Below, one piece after another: positions 1-7,385 of a stretch of 9,198 bases of DNA. The stretch lies in NCBI GenBank assembly GCA_903789505.1, contig CAIFEU010000098.1:1-9198 (forward strand), written 5' to 3'. The stretch is from an uncultured Coriobacteriales bacterium. Lineage in GTDB: Bacteria > Actinomycetota > Coriobacteriia > Coriobacteriales > UMGS124. The first letter of the stretch is position 1, and every line of letters starts with the position of its first letter. The translations under genes were made by a program, and so were the position numbers. The notes under the pieces are model-generated. The model had not been told where the DNA came from, did no database searches, and saw nothing but the letters and a program-made list of their open reading frames with translations.

Positions 1-62
1 GGCGCGGGGGCACGCGGCTTGCGCGGCAACGGAGATTGGCCCCAAGCCGCTGGGAGAGGCCC

Positions 63-73
63 GGGGGGGGGGG
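63..73. repeat. 11-G homopolymer just upstream of the first gene
   Basis: This uninterrupted run of eleven G ends seven bases before the ATG at 81. A G-run can pair imperfectly with the CCUCC of 16S rRNA and it sits at ribosome-binding-site spacing. No better Shine-Dalgarno precedes that ATG, so the tract may serve as the binding site. It may also be a sequencing or assembly artefact near a contig end, because the opposite end of the window carries a 25-G tract. Confidence 0.8.
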
Positions 74-80
74 CGTCGTG

Positions 81-3000
81 ATGCCCGTCGTTAATCGCGC
101 GCTGCTCCATCGTCTCTACGACCCCCTCGATGGCGGCGTGTTGCTGGTGAGCGCGGACGGGCAGGAGCGCATCCTGTTCGCGAGCGCCCCGCTGCTCAGG
201 ATGTACGGGTGCGCGAGCGAGGAGGAGCTCGAGCGGCGCTGCGGAGGCACGCTGCGCGGCATGGTGTACGAGCGCGACTACCGCCCGCTGCGCCTGCTCG
301 CACCCGACGGCTCCGGCACGTGCCTCGTCTCGTATCACTACCAGAACGAGGGCGGCCACTTCCGCACCCTCGAGGGCACGGTCAAGAGGGCGCGCCTGTC
401 CGGCGCCGACGAAGTGTGGGTCATCCAGCTCGTCTGCGTCGAGGAGCGCCGCGCGATGCTCTCCGCCGACGCCCTCACCGGGCTGCCCGGCAAGAAGGAG
501 TTCGAGAAGCGCGCGCTGCAGCTTGCCGAGCGCAACCGCGCGAGGGGCACCATCGAGGAGTTTTGCCCGGTGCGCTTCAACCTCACGAACTTCCGGGAGT
601 ACAACCGCCTCAACGGCTCCCAGGCGGGCGACGCCTGTCTGAGGATGATTGCCAGGACGCTCTCCAAGGCGTTTCCCGGCCAGCTGCTCTGCCACCTCAC
701 GGGCGACCTGTTCGAGGGGCTGCTCAGGCGCGACGGTCTGGAGGAGGCGCTCTCCCGCGTGGCGCGGGTCGTCGACGACTACACGGGCAACGACTCAATC
801 ACCCTCAAGGCGGGCATTTACCTCGCCGGACCCAAGGACGACCGCGACGCCATCGTTCACAGCTTCGACATGGCCAAGCTCGCCTGCGACTCGATCGCCA
901 AGGACGCGACCAGGTCGTACGCCTTCTACACCGACGACATGGGTGAGCGCTTCAAGATGCGCATGTACATCGTCGAGAACTTCGACCGCGCGCTGAGGAA
1001 CGGCTACATCAGGGTGTACTTCCAGCCGGTGGTGCGCACGATGTCGGGCAAGCTCTGCGGCTTCGAGGCGCTCTCGCGCTGGCAGGACCCGGAGCGCGGA
1101 GAGATCTCGCCGGCGATCTTCGTGCCCGTTCTGGAGGACGCGCGCCTGGTCGGCAAGCTCGACGCGTTCGTTGTCGACCGCGTGGCGCGCGTCATCCGTG
1201 ACCGCCGGAAGAACGGCCTGTGGGCGCTGCCGGTGTCGTTCAACCTCTCGAAGATTGACTTCGACGTCGCCGACCCGTTCAGCATGGTCGAGACCGCCGT
1301 CCAGCGCTACGCGATTCCTCGCGAGTGCATGTGCGTGGAGATCACCGAGTCGGTCATGGCGTACGACCGCCAGCGCATCTCCGAGGTCATCGGGCAGTTC
1401 CATAGCGCCGGATACCAGGTGTGGCTCGACGACTTCGGCAGCGAGTACTCGTCGCTCAACTCGCTGCACCGCTTCGACTTCGACGAGCTCAAGATCGACA
1501 TGGGGTTCTTCAGTGACTTCGACGCGCGCAGCCGCAAGATCATCACGAGCATCGTGGCGATGGCCAAGCTGCTGGGCGTCGGCACGCTGGCGGAGGGCGT
1601 CGAGAGCGAGGAGCAGGTCAGGTTCCTGCGCGACATCGGCTGCGGCAAGATTCAGGGCTACTACTACGGCCGCCCCATGAGCCTCGAGGAGTGCATGGCC
1701 TACTGCGAGCGGCGGCGCCTGCGCGCCGAGTACCCCGACGAGGGGCGCGTCTATGCCGCCGCGGAGCAAGTCAACTTCATCACCGAGCTGCCGACGGCGG
1801 TCTTCTCCTCCTCCGAGGGCAACGTCAGGATCCTGCACGAGAACGAGGCCTATCGCGCGCAGCTGGGCATCGCGCGGCGGGGTGACGCCGACGACTCCCG
1901 CGCGACGGGGCAGGCGGCCCGGTCTCGCTCTGACCAGGGCGTGGCGTACGCGGGACGCGCTGCGGGCGAGGCGGACGAGACGCTTCGTCGTCCGGTGTTC
2001 CCCCTCAAGGGCAGGCTGAACGCATTCCTCGAGAGGGTTGCCCGCGACGGGCGCCGGCACAGCCTTACGTTCGTCGACAGCGGCAGCTACTACAAGCTCG
2101 ACGCGCGCAAGATCGCCGGCGACGACGCGCATTGGCTCGGCGAGGTGAACGCCTACAACATCAGCGACGGCAAAGACGCCCGCAGCGTGAGCCTGCTGGA
2201 CCGCGTGGGACGCTACGCCGTGCACATCTACGACGGGATTTACCTGCTCGACGTCGCGCACGACCGCATCGACGTGCTGGGCTGCACCCACTTTCGGGTC
2301 TCCGTGGGGCAGCGCTTCGAGGGGATCGGGGGGTCGTTCCGGAGCTTCGCCGAGGAGCTGGTGCACCCCGACGACCGCGAGCGGTTCGTGCGGTTCATCG
2401 ACGTCGACAACATATACCGACGCTTCGAGGACTCGGGGCGCTCCGAGGTGGGAGACCTGTTCCGAGTCAGGTGCGAGGACGGGGCGTATCACTGGACCGT
2501 CTTCCACGCCATCGTCCTGAACGAGACCACGCCGCGCAACATCCTGCTGTGCGAGCGCGAGGACATCTGGGAGGCCAAGACCAAGGCCGACCGCGACCAG
2601 CTGCTCCCGGTGATGGCCGACTCGATGGGCGTCGGCCCGGCGGTCACGGTGGGCTCAACGCGTGACATCTACCGGGAGCTGGTCCTGGCGACGTGCCGTA
2701 ACGCCGGCCTCAAGCTCTTCTGGAAGGATACCGACCTGCGCTACGTGGGGGCGAGCGACTCGCTGCTGCGCTACTTCGGCATCGAGGGGATGGACGGGCT
2801 CGTGGGCAAGAGCGACGCCGAGCTCGGCTGGCACGTCGACTGCGCCCAGGTGGTCGAGCAGGACAGGCACATCCTGCAACAGGGGGAGAGCAAGCGCGGC
2901 TCGGTGGAGCATCTGGTAGTGCGCGGCGAGCTCCGGCTGGTGAGCGTCACCGAGTTCCCCTACTACGACGGCAACCGGGTCGCCGGCGTGGCGGGCTACT

Positions 3001-4943
3001 TCGTCGACCTGGAGGACGTCCGCGACCTGACGCGCTCCGACGTCATGGACGCGCAGACCGGGTGCCTCAACGCGCGCGGCATGCTCAGCGCCTGTGTGAT
3101 GTACCACGACGCGCTCGCCCTGCACGGGGAGAACTACGAGGCCCTGCTCATGAGCGTGGGGGAGTACTCCCGGGTGTGCAAGGCGCTCGGCGCCCAGCGC
3201 GCCGAGGAGCTGCCCGAGGCGATCGCCGCCGCGCTCCTCGCCCGCGCCCCCCGCGGTGCCGTCATCGGCCGCACGGGCGCGTGCAGGTTCATGTGCCTGT
3301 GCAAGGAGGCCGACTCTTCCCTTGCCGACGAGCTGCTGGAGGCCGCGGACGGCGCGGTCCGCGAGTTCGGCATGATGACGAGCCGCGGGACGACGCCCAA
3401 CCTGCTGCACGCGGTCGCCTGGGGCACCGAGGCCAAGGAGGCCGACGGGGTGCTCGATCTGCTGAGAAGGCGGCTCCGCAAGGTCGAGACCGCGCGCTTC
3501 GGCGAGGTGCCGCTGGTGGCGGGTGGCGGCGTGAGCTTTGCCCCAGAGTGCTTCGAGGGGCTGCCTGACGTCGTCTTTGTCCTGGACCCCAAGACCTACG
3601 AGCTGGTCTACGCCAACCGCACGTTCCGAGACGCGTACGGCATTCCCGGCGCGCTGCCGGAGGGGGCCAAGTGCTACGAGATTCTCGAGGGCAGGGACGC
3701 CCCCTGCGAGAAGTGCCCCAACGACCAGCTGCGCCTCGACGCCTTCCACTGCCACTACGTCTGCAACAGCAGGGCGGCGCATGACCTGCTCATGCGCGAC
3801 ACGCTCGCGCTGTGGCACGGCAGGACCCTGCGGTTCTCGCTCGGCTACAACCTGAGCGACTTCGTGCAGTCGAGCTCCGACGCCGACCTCCAGGCGCTCT
3901 ACGAGATCGGCGCCAACGACGCGATATCGACCGGCATGGGGGAGAGCGACCCCGACAGGGGCATCCGCCGCATGATCGAGCGCATCTCGCAGTACCTGGG
4001 CTCTGAGCGGATCATGGTGTTCGAGGAGCGCGACGACGATACCGTGAGCTGCACCTACGAGTGGTGCCATGCGGGACAGATGCCCCTGATTGACGAGCTC
4101 CAGGGTATCCGCCGCGCCGACGTCGAGGCGCTGTATCGACTGTTCCGCACCAGCCACATGGCCATGGTCAGCGACTTCGAGGCGTTCTCGCGCGAGAACC
4201 CCGACGTGCGCCTGCACATCCCCGACATTCGCAACTTCGTGAGCGGGCACCTCGTCATGTCGGGCGCCTCGCTGGGGTTCACGATGGTCGTGAACGTGGC
4301 GCCGAGCGTGTTCAAGGGCATGGAAGCCCTGCTCTCGACCCTCACGAGCTTCATCGCGGTGATGCTGCGCAACCGCAGCACGCTGCACGACGCCATGGAG
4401 CAGAGCCGACGCGACCTGCTCACCGGGGCGCTCAACCGCCGCGGCCTGCAGTGCTTCTTCGATGAATGGAAGGGCGGGGAGCCGCTCGCGCTGATCTCGT
4501 GCGACCTCAACGGCCTCAAGGAGGTCAACGACGAGCGCGGTCACGCGGCGGGCGATAGCCTGATCGCGGAGGCTGCGCGCACCCTGATCGAGATCTTCGA
4601 CCGCGACCACGTGGTGCGCATGGGCGGCGACGAGTTCGTGGCCATCGCACAGGGATACGATGACCTGGCGGCGCAGCGCGCCGTGGAGCGCATCAAGGGC
4701 GAGCTTGCCTACCGCGGCATCAGCATGGCGGTGGGGTACGCCGTCTACGATCGCGTGCGCGTCGAGCGCCCCCATGACGCCGGCACCGCCGTCGCGTCGG
4801 CGGGCGGCGGGCCCTCCGGCGAGTGGCCAGCGGTGGATCTCGACGCCCTCGCCAAGGCCGCCGACCGCAGCATGTACCAGGACAAGGCGCGCATGTACCG
4901 GCGAAGCGAGGTCATGGCGAGCGAAGAGGTGGCGGAGGACTAG
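81..4943 (+). CDS. Multi-PAS/GAF GGDEF-EAL cyclic-di-GMP turnover protein
   Basis: Large soluble sensor protein predicted to make and/or degrade c-di-GMP; no membrane segment is visible. Residues are numbered from the TTG at 36 (the ATG at 81 is residue 16). Order: PAS (~20-135); degenerate GGDEF (~140-305, signature reads TGDLF at 222-226); EAL phosphodiesterase (~310-565); PAS (~580-720); PAS (~740-850); PAS (~885-1000); degenerate GGDEF (~1003-1160, GACRF in the signature position); PAS with a Cys cluster (~1170-1290); GAF (~1290-1450); intact GGDEF (~1455-1625, GGDEF at 1530-1534). The EAL residues expected for activity are present: E344, N403, E435, D465/D466, K486, E520, Q540. The last GGDEF lacks the inhibitory RxxD site: F1521 stands where Arg is expected, although D1524 is kept. 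The start at 81 is preferred because the upstream residues look non-coding (Gly/Arg-rich), but the frame stays open to the window edge, so a longer 5' end is not excluded. The stop is TAG, followed at once by a GC hairpin. The family is certain. The net enzymatic direction and the sensed ligands are unknown. Confidence 0.93.
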   Translation: MPVVNRALLHRLYDPLDGGVLLVSADGQERILFASAPLLRMYGCASEEELERRCGGTLRGMVYERDYRPLRLLAPDGSGTCLVSYHYQNEGGHFRTLEGTVKRARLSGADEVWVIQLVCVEERRAMLSADALTGLPGKKEFEKRALQLAERNRARGTIEEFCPVRFNLTNFREYNRLNGSQAGDACLRMIARTLSKAFPGQLLCHLTGDLFEGLLRRDGLEEALSRVARVVDDYTGNDSITLKAGIYLAGPKDDRDAIVHSFDMAKLACDSIAKDATRSYAFYTDDMGERFKMRMYIVENFDRALRNGYIRVYFQPVVRTMSGKLCGFEALSRWQDPERGEISPAIFVPVLEDARLVGKLDAFVVDRVARVIRDRRKNGLWALPVSFNLSKIDFDVADPFSMVETAVQRYAIPRECMCVEITESVMAYDRQRISEVIGQFHSAGYQVWLDDFGSEYSSLNSLHRFDFDELKIDMGFFSDFDARSRKIITSIVAMAKLLGVGTLAEGVESEEQVRFLRDIGCGKIQGYYYGRPMSLEECMAYCERRRLRAEYPDEGRVYAAAEQVNFITELPTAVFSSSEGNVRILHENEAYRAQLGIARRGDADDSRATGQAARSRSDQGVAYAGRAAGEADETLRRPVFPLKGRLNAFLERVARDGRRHSLTFVDSGSYYKLDARKIAGDDAHWLGEVNAYNISDGKDARSVSLLDRVGRYAVHIYDGIYLLDVAHDRIDVLGCTHFRVSVGQRFEGIGGSFRSFAEELVHPDDRERFVRFIDVDNIYRRFEDSGRSEVGDLFRVRCEDGAYHWTVFHAIVLNETTPRNILLCEREDIWEAKTKADRDQLLPVMADSMGVGPAVTVGSTRDIYRELVLATCRNAGLKLFWKDTDLRYVGASDSLLRYFGIEGMDGLVGKSDAELGWHVDCAQVVEQDRHILQQGESKRGSVEHLVVRGELRLVSVTEFPYYDGNRVAGVAGYFVDLEDVRDLTRSDVMDAQTGCLNARGMLSACVMYHDALALHGENYEALLMSVGEYSRVCKALGAQRAEELPEAIAAALLARAPRGAVIGRTGACRFMCLCKEADSSLADELLEAADGAVREFGMMTSRGTTPNLLHAVAWGTEAKEADGVLDLLRRRLRKVETARFGEVPLVAGGGVSFAPECFEGLPDVVFVLDPKTYELVYANRTFRDAYGIPGALPEGAKCYEILEGRDAPCEKCPNDQLRLDAFHCHYVCNSRAAHDLLMRDTLALWHGRTLRFSLGYNLSDFVQSSSDADLQALYEIGANDAISTGMGESDPDRGIRRMIERISQYLGSERIMVFEERDDDTVSCTYEWCHAGQMPLIDELQGIRRADVEALYRLFRTSHMAMVSDFEAFSRENPDVRLHIPDIRNFVSGHLVMSGASLGFTMVVNVAPSVFKGMEALLSTLTSFIAVMLRNRSTLHDAMEQSRRDLLTGALNRRGLQCFFDEWKGGEPLALISCDLNGLKEVNDERGHAAGDSLIAEAARTLIEIFDRDHVVRMGGDEFVAIAQGYDDLAAQRAVERIKGELAYRGISMAVGYAVYDRVRVERPHDAGTAVASAGGGPSGEWPAVDLDALAKAADRSMYQDKARMYRRSEVMASEEVAED

Positions 4944-4950
4944 GACGCGG

Positions 4951-4987
4951 GGCGTCGGACTGCGGGGCCGTCACCCCGCCCGACGCC
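4951..4987 (+). terminator. GC-rich hairpin after the c-di-GMP gene, candidate terminator
   Basis: GGCGTCGG (4951-4958) pairs perfectly with CCGACGCC (4980-4987). Inside it GCGGGG (4962-4967) pairs with CCCCGC (4974-4979), leaving a 6-base loop and a 3-base bulge (ACT). That makes 14 pairs, starting seven bases after the stop codon. No T-run follows (GGCGCTTCTCCC), so it is not a textbook intrinsic terminator. It may work as a U-poor terminator or as a 3'-end stabilising stem. The dyad is seen directly; the role is inferred. Confidence 0.6.
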
Positions 4988-5323
4988 GGCGCTTCTCCCG
5001 CCGCCGTCGCAGGCCCTCGCCCTGCATCCGATCTCGGCGCTTCACCACAGCGAGGTGAACGCGCGCGACCTGCGCAAACGCTGTCAAGTCCCTTTCTGCC
5101 GCGGGGTCCTTTTCGCACATTCATCTGATTGGGGCGAGGCCACCGCCGCCGGGGCGTCCCTACGATGGGCGCAGTCGGATGGCGGCGCCGCGTCGCGGGC
5201 AGGGGGCGCGGGACGGCGGGAGGGCGCAACGGACGCTCGCCCGCCGAGGGCTCACGCGGGTGGCCCGCGGGCTGCAGGGGCGCCGCGCTTCCGAGGGGGT
5301 CCACGACCATTGGAGGTTGCGCT
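4988..5323 (+). other. Intergenic region upstream of the flavoprotein gene
   Basis: About 336 bases without a supportable gene. The segment around 5081-5130 is clearly less GC-rich than the rest and is the most likely place for a promoter, but no hexamer pair with correct spacing is convincing. Closer to the gene lies a small dyad, CGCGGG (5255-5260) with CCCGCG (5264-5269) around a 3-base loop, overlapping the palindrome GCCCGCGGGC at 5263-5272. At this base composition such short dyads are expected by chance. An open frame from TTG 5129 leads into the next gene, but its Gly/Arg-rich content and the good ribosome-binding site at 5312 argue that it is untranslated leader. Confidence 0.5.
5312..5316 (+). 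promoter_or_regulatory. Ribosome-binding site of the flavoprotein gene
   Basis: GGAGG, a perfect core Shine-Dalgarno, sits seven bases before the ATG at 5324. It decides the start: the 65-codon upstream extension of the same frame has no comparable site, and it would bury the Tat signal peptide inside the protein. Confidence 0.88.
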
Positions 5324-7159
5324 ATGAGCTCTAAGATGTCTCGTCGTTCGTTCCTCGGCGTCGGCGCGGCGGCGGTCGCCGCCGTCAGCGGTGCCGCAAG
5401 CCTGGCAAGCACCGCGCTCGCCGCACCGGGCGCCATGCCCGACAACGGTGCGACCGGCACCGCCACCACCGACGAGAGCACGACCGGCAACACGCACCTG
5501 GCGGTCAACGACACCGGCCACCCCGGCTACTGGGATGACAACGGGATGTGGATCCCCGGCTGGCTCGTCGCGCCCGACGCTCCGACCTCTGCCGACGAGG
5601 AGCTCGACTGCGACGTGCTCGTCGTGGGCCTGGGCGTCTCGGGCCTGTGCGCCGCGCGCGCCGCGATCGAGGAGGGCGCCAAGGTCATCTGCATCGAGCA
5701 GTCCGAGAGCTACAACTGCCGCGCCGCCCAGTTCGGCAACATCAACTCCAGCTGGGCCGTCAAGGGCGGCGTCGAGTTCACGCCCGAGGAGAAGATCGGC
5801 ATGATGAACGCCGAGCTCCAGGCCAACGGCTGGCGCCCGGACGCCCGCATCTGGAACTACTGGATCAACCACTCCGGCGAGGCGTTCGACTGGCACGTCT
5901 CGGCCAACCCCGACATCATCTTCCTCGACCCCAACCAGACTCCGACCGAGTCCGGCGTGAACGGCGCCGACGTGCCCACCGGCGGCATGGGCGCCACCTC
6001 GACCGACGGCAACATGTACATGACCTGCTTCAACAACCCCAAGAACCCCGAGTACGACTACGACTCGGAGCTCTACCCGATGTACCCCGACGTCATCTGC
6101 TTCCGCCCGGATCAGACCGCGCTCAACGACAAGATCATGGAGATCATCCAGGCCAGCGCCGACGTCCACTTCTCGACCAAGTGCCTGCAGTTCATCACCA
6201 ACTCCGACGGCGCCGTGGTGGGCGCCTGGGCCAAGGACTCCGACGGCAAGGTGCTCAAGGTCAACGCCAAGGCCGTCGTGGACGCCTGCGGCGACTACGG
6301 CTCCAACACCGAGATGCGCTCCTACTTCAGCCATGAGTCGTTCGAGATGCAGTTCGGCTGGACCTCGACTGACTACGAGGGCAACCCCACCAACATGGGC
6401 ATGGGCCTCAAGATGGCCGTGTGGGCCGGCGCCGCGCCCGACTTTTCCGCCGCCTCTGTCATGACCCACTCCTTCGGCGGCGCCCTGGGCTGCGACCCGT
6501 TCCTGCTGGTGAACAAGAACGGTGACCGCTTCTGCAACGAGGACGTGCCCGGCCACCTGCTGTCGCAGGTCACCATCCGCCAGCCCGAGCAGAAGACCTA
6601 CCAGATCTTCGACAGCAACTACCCGGACCAGGTGCACACGATGCCCAACGGCCATGCCTGCTACTGGAAGATCAACGAGGACGTCGAGAGCGAGCCCTGG
6701 GGCAACTACATCGAGAAGATCGGCCAGCGCACCTCCGAGGAGGTCACCGAGGCCGCGACCGCGGTGTGCGACACGCTCGACGAGCTCGCCGAGGCGATCG
6801 ACGTTCCCGCCGACGAGCTGAAGAAGACTATCGCTCGCTACAACGAGCTCGCCCGCCTCGGCCGCGACGACGACTTCGGCAAGCGTGCCGACCGCATGTA
6901 CCCGATCGTCGAGCCGCCGTTCTACGCCACCGAAATCAGTAACATCTTCGCGTTCTGCATGACCCACGGCGTGCGCGCAGACGCTGACTGCCATGCCCTG
7001 AACAAGGACTGGGACGTCGTAAAGGGCCTGTACGTGTGCGGCAACACGCAGGGCTGCCGCTTCGCCGAGGACTACCCGACCACGATTATGGGCGTCTCCC
7101 ACGGCATGGCGATGACGTTCGGCCGCCTCGCCGGCATCAACGCCGCCCAGGGCAAGTAG
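5324..7159 (+). CDS. Tat-exported FAD-dependent oxidoreductase, fumarate reductase flavoprotein-like
   Basis: A 611-aa flavoprotein of the fumarate/urocanate reductase-like group, which reduces small organic acceptors outside the membrane during anaerobic respiration. Residues 1-33 form a twin-arginine signal: SRRSFLG at 6-12, an Ala-rich hydrophobic stretch, and a cleavage-like ALA at 31-33. A flexible Thr/Gly-rich linker follows. The Rossmann FAD motif GLGVSG (102-107) ends in E125. The C-terminal FAD/capping segment is GLYVCGNTQG (568-577) through TFGRLAG (598-604). There is no CxxCH heme motif and no FMN-binding domain, so electrons must come from a partner not encoded here. In the substrate region the family pattern RFxNExxxR reads RFCNEDVPG (402-410), so the catalytic Arg of fumarate reductases appears to be replaced. 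The natural substrate is therefore probably not fumarate and cannot be named. Sixteen Cys are present. All 19 Arg codons are CGC or CGT, unlike the upstream gene, which also uses AGG, suggesting strong expression. The family call is secure; the substrate is open. Confidence 0.93.
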   Translation: MSSKMSRRSFLGVGAAAVAAVSGAASLASTALAAPGAMPDNGATGTATTDESTTGNTHLAVNDTGHPGYWDDNGMWIPGWLVAPDAPTSADEELDCDVLVVGLGVSGLCAARAAIEEGAKVICIEQSESYNCRAAQFGNINSSWAVKGGVEFTPEEKIGMMNAELQANGWRPDARIWNYWINHSGEAFDWHVSANPDIIFLDPNQTPTESGVNGADVPTGGMGATSTDGNMYMTCFNNPKNPEYDYDSELYPMYPDVICFRPDQTALNDKIMEIIQASADVHFSTKCLQFITNSDGAVVGAWAKDSDGKVLKVNAKAVVDACGDYGSNTEMRSYFSHESFEMQFGWTSTDYEGNPTNMGMGLKMAVWAGAAPDFSAASVMTHSFGGALGCDPFLLVNKNGDRFCNEDVPGHLLSQVTIRQPEQKTYQIFDSNYPDQVHTMPNGHACYWKINEDVESEPWGNYIEKIGQRTSEEVTEAATAVCDTLDELAEAIDVPADELKKTIARYNELARLGRDDDFGKRADRMYPIVEPPFYATEISNIFAFCMTHGVRADADCHALNKDWDVVKGLYVCGNTQGCRFAEDYPTTIMGVSHGMAMTFGRLAGINAAQGK

Positions 7160-7186
7160 GGCAGGTAGAATCGCGGAAGGCACGTA

Positions 7187-7210
7187 GGCCGTCTCCCGGC
7201 TCGGGCGGCC
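7187..7210 (+). terminator. Weak hairpin after the flavoprotein gene
   Basis: GGCCG (7187-7191) pairs with CGGCC (7206-7210), and inside it CCCG (7195-7198) pairs with CGGG (7202-7205) around a 3-base loop, with a TCT bulge on one side. It begins 28 bases after the stop codon. There is no T-run, so a termination role is only a guess. It may be chance pairing in GC-rich DNA. Confidence 0.3.
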
Positions 7211-7370
7211 ACCGCGGGCTCGTGCGTCCGCCATGGCGGCGTGCGAGCGGCGGCGGACCGTGTGCCGGGAGGGTCGAGGCGGGGGCGCGTCAGGACGGGG
7301 AGGCCCGTGCCGGCGCGCCCCCGCGCGTGGAAGGGGCGCGCGTCGTCGCGGCGCGCAGCCGTCGGCGACG

Positions 7371-7377
7371 AGAGGGG
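7371..7377 (+). promoter_or_regulatory. Ribosome-binding site of the S41-like gene
   Basis: AGAGGGG lies eight bases before the ATG at 7386. It favours that start over the in-frame ATG at 7233, whose 51-codon extension is Arg/Gly-rich, lacks a purine-rich site at good spacing and reads like untranslated leader. Confidence 0.65.
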
Positions 7378-7385
7378 TGCGGACG

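Noticed and set aside
2655..4775. A long antisense open frame (about 700 codons) inside the c-di-GMP gene, with a similar one at 795-2507
   Set aside because: Its codon boundaries coincide with the sense gene, and it ends where the sense gene uses a rare TCA codon (2655 and 795). Antisense stops need TTA, CTA or TCA in the sense frame, which GC-rich codon use almost eliminates. The product is low-complexity and resembles nothing.
5082..5087. TGTCAA, the complement of a perfect TTGACA -35 box on the minus strand
   Set aside because: The position where a minus-strand -10 should lie (~5059-5064) is GC-only, and there is no minus-strand gene to serve.
5161..5166. TACGAT as a -10 promoter element for the flavoprotein gene
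   Set aside because: It matches only four of six bases, and no -35-like hexamer lies 16-18 bases upstream (GGCCAC is there).
5129..5323. N-terminal extension of the flavoprotein from a TTG start
   Set aside because: It would place 65 Gly/Arg-rich residues before a textbook Tat signal peptide, and the ATG at 5324 has a perfect GGAGG seven bases upstream.
4912..5514. A 200-codon minus-strand open frame across the intergenic gap
   Set aside because: It overlaps the ends of both flanking genes. Its hydrophobic-looking start is the complement of the Tat signal region, and the rest is Pro/Arg-rich noise.
7166..7171. TAGAAT as a -10 element for the S41-like gene
   Set aside because: It matches five of six consensus bases, but the -35 position falls in the GC-rich end of the flavoprotein gene with no TTGACA-like sequence. 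A chance match is likely.
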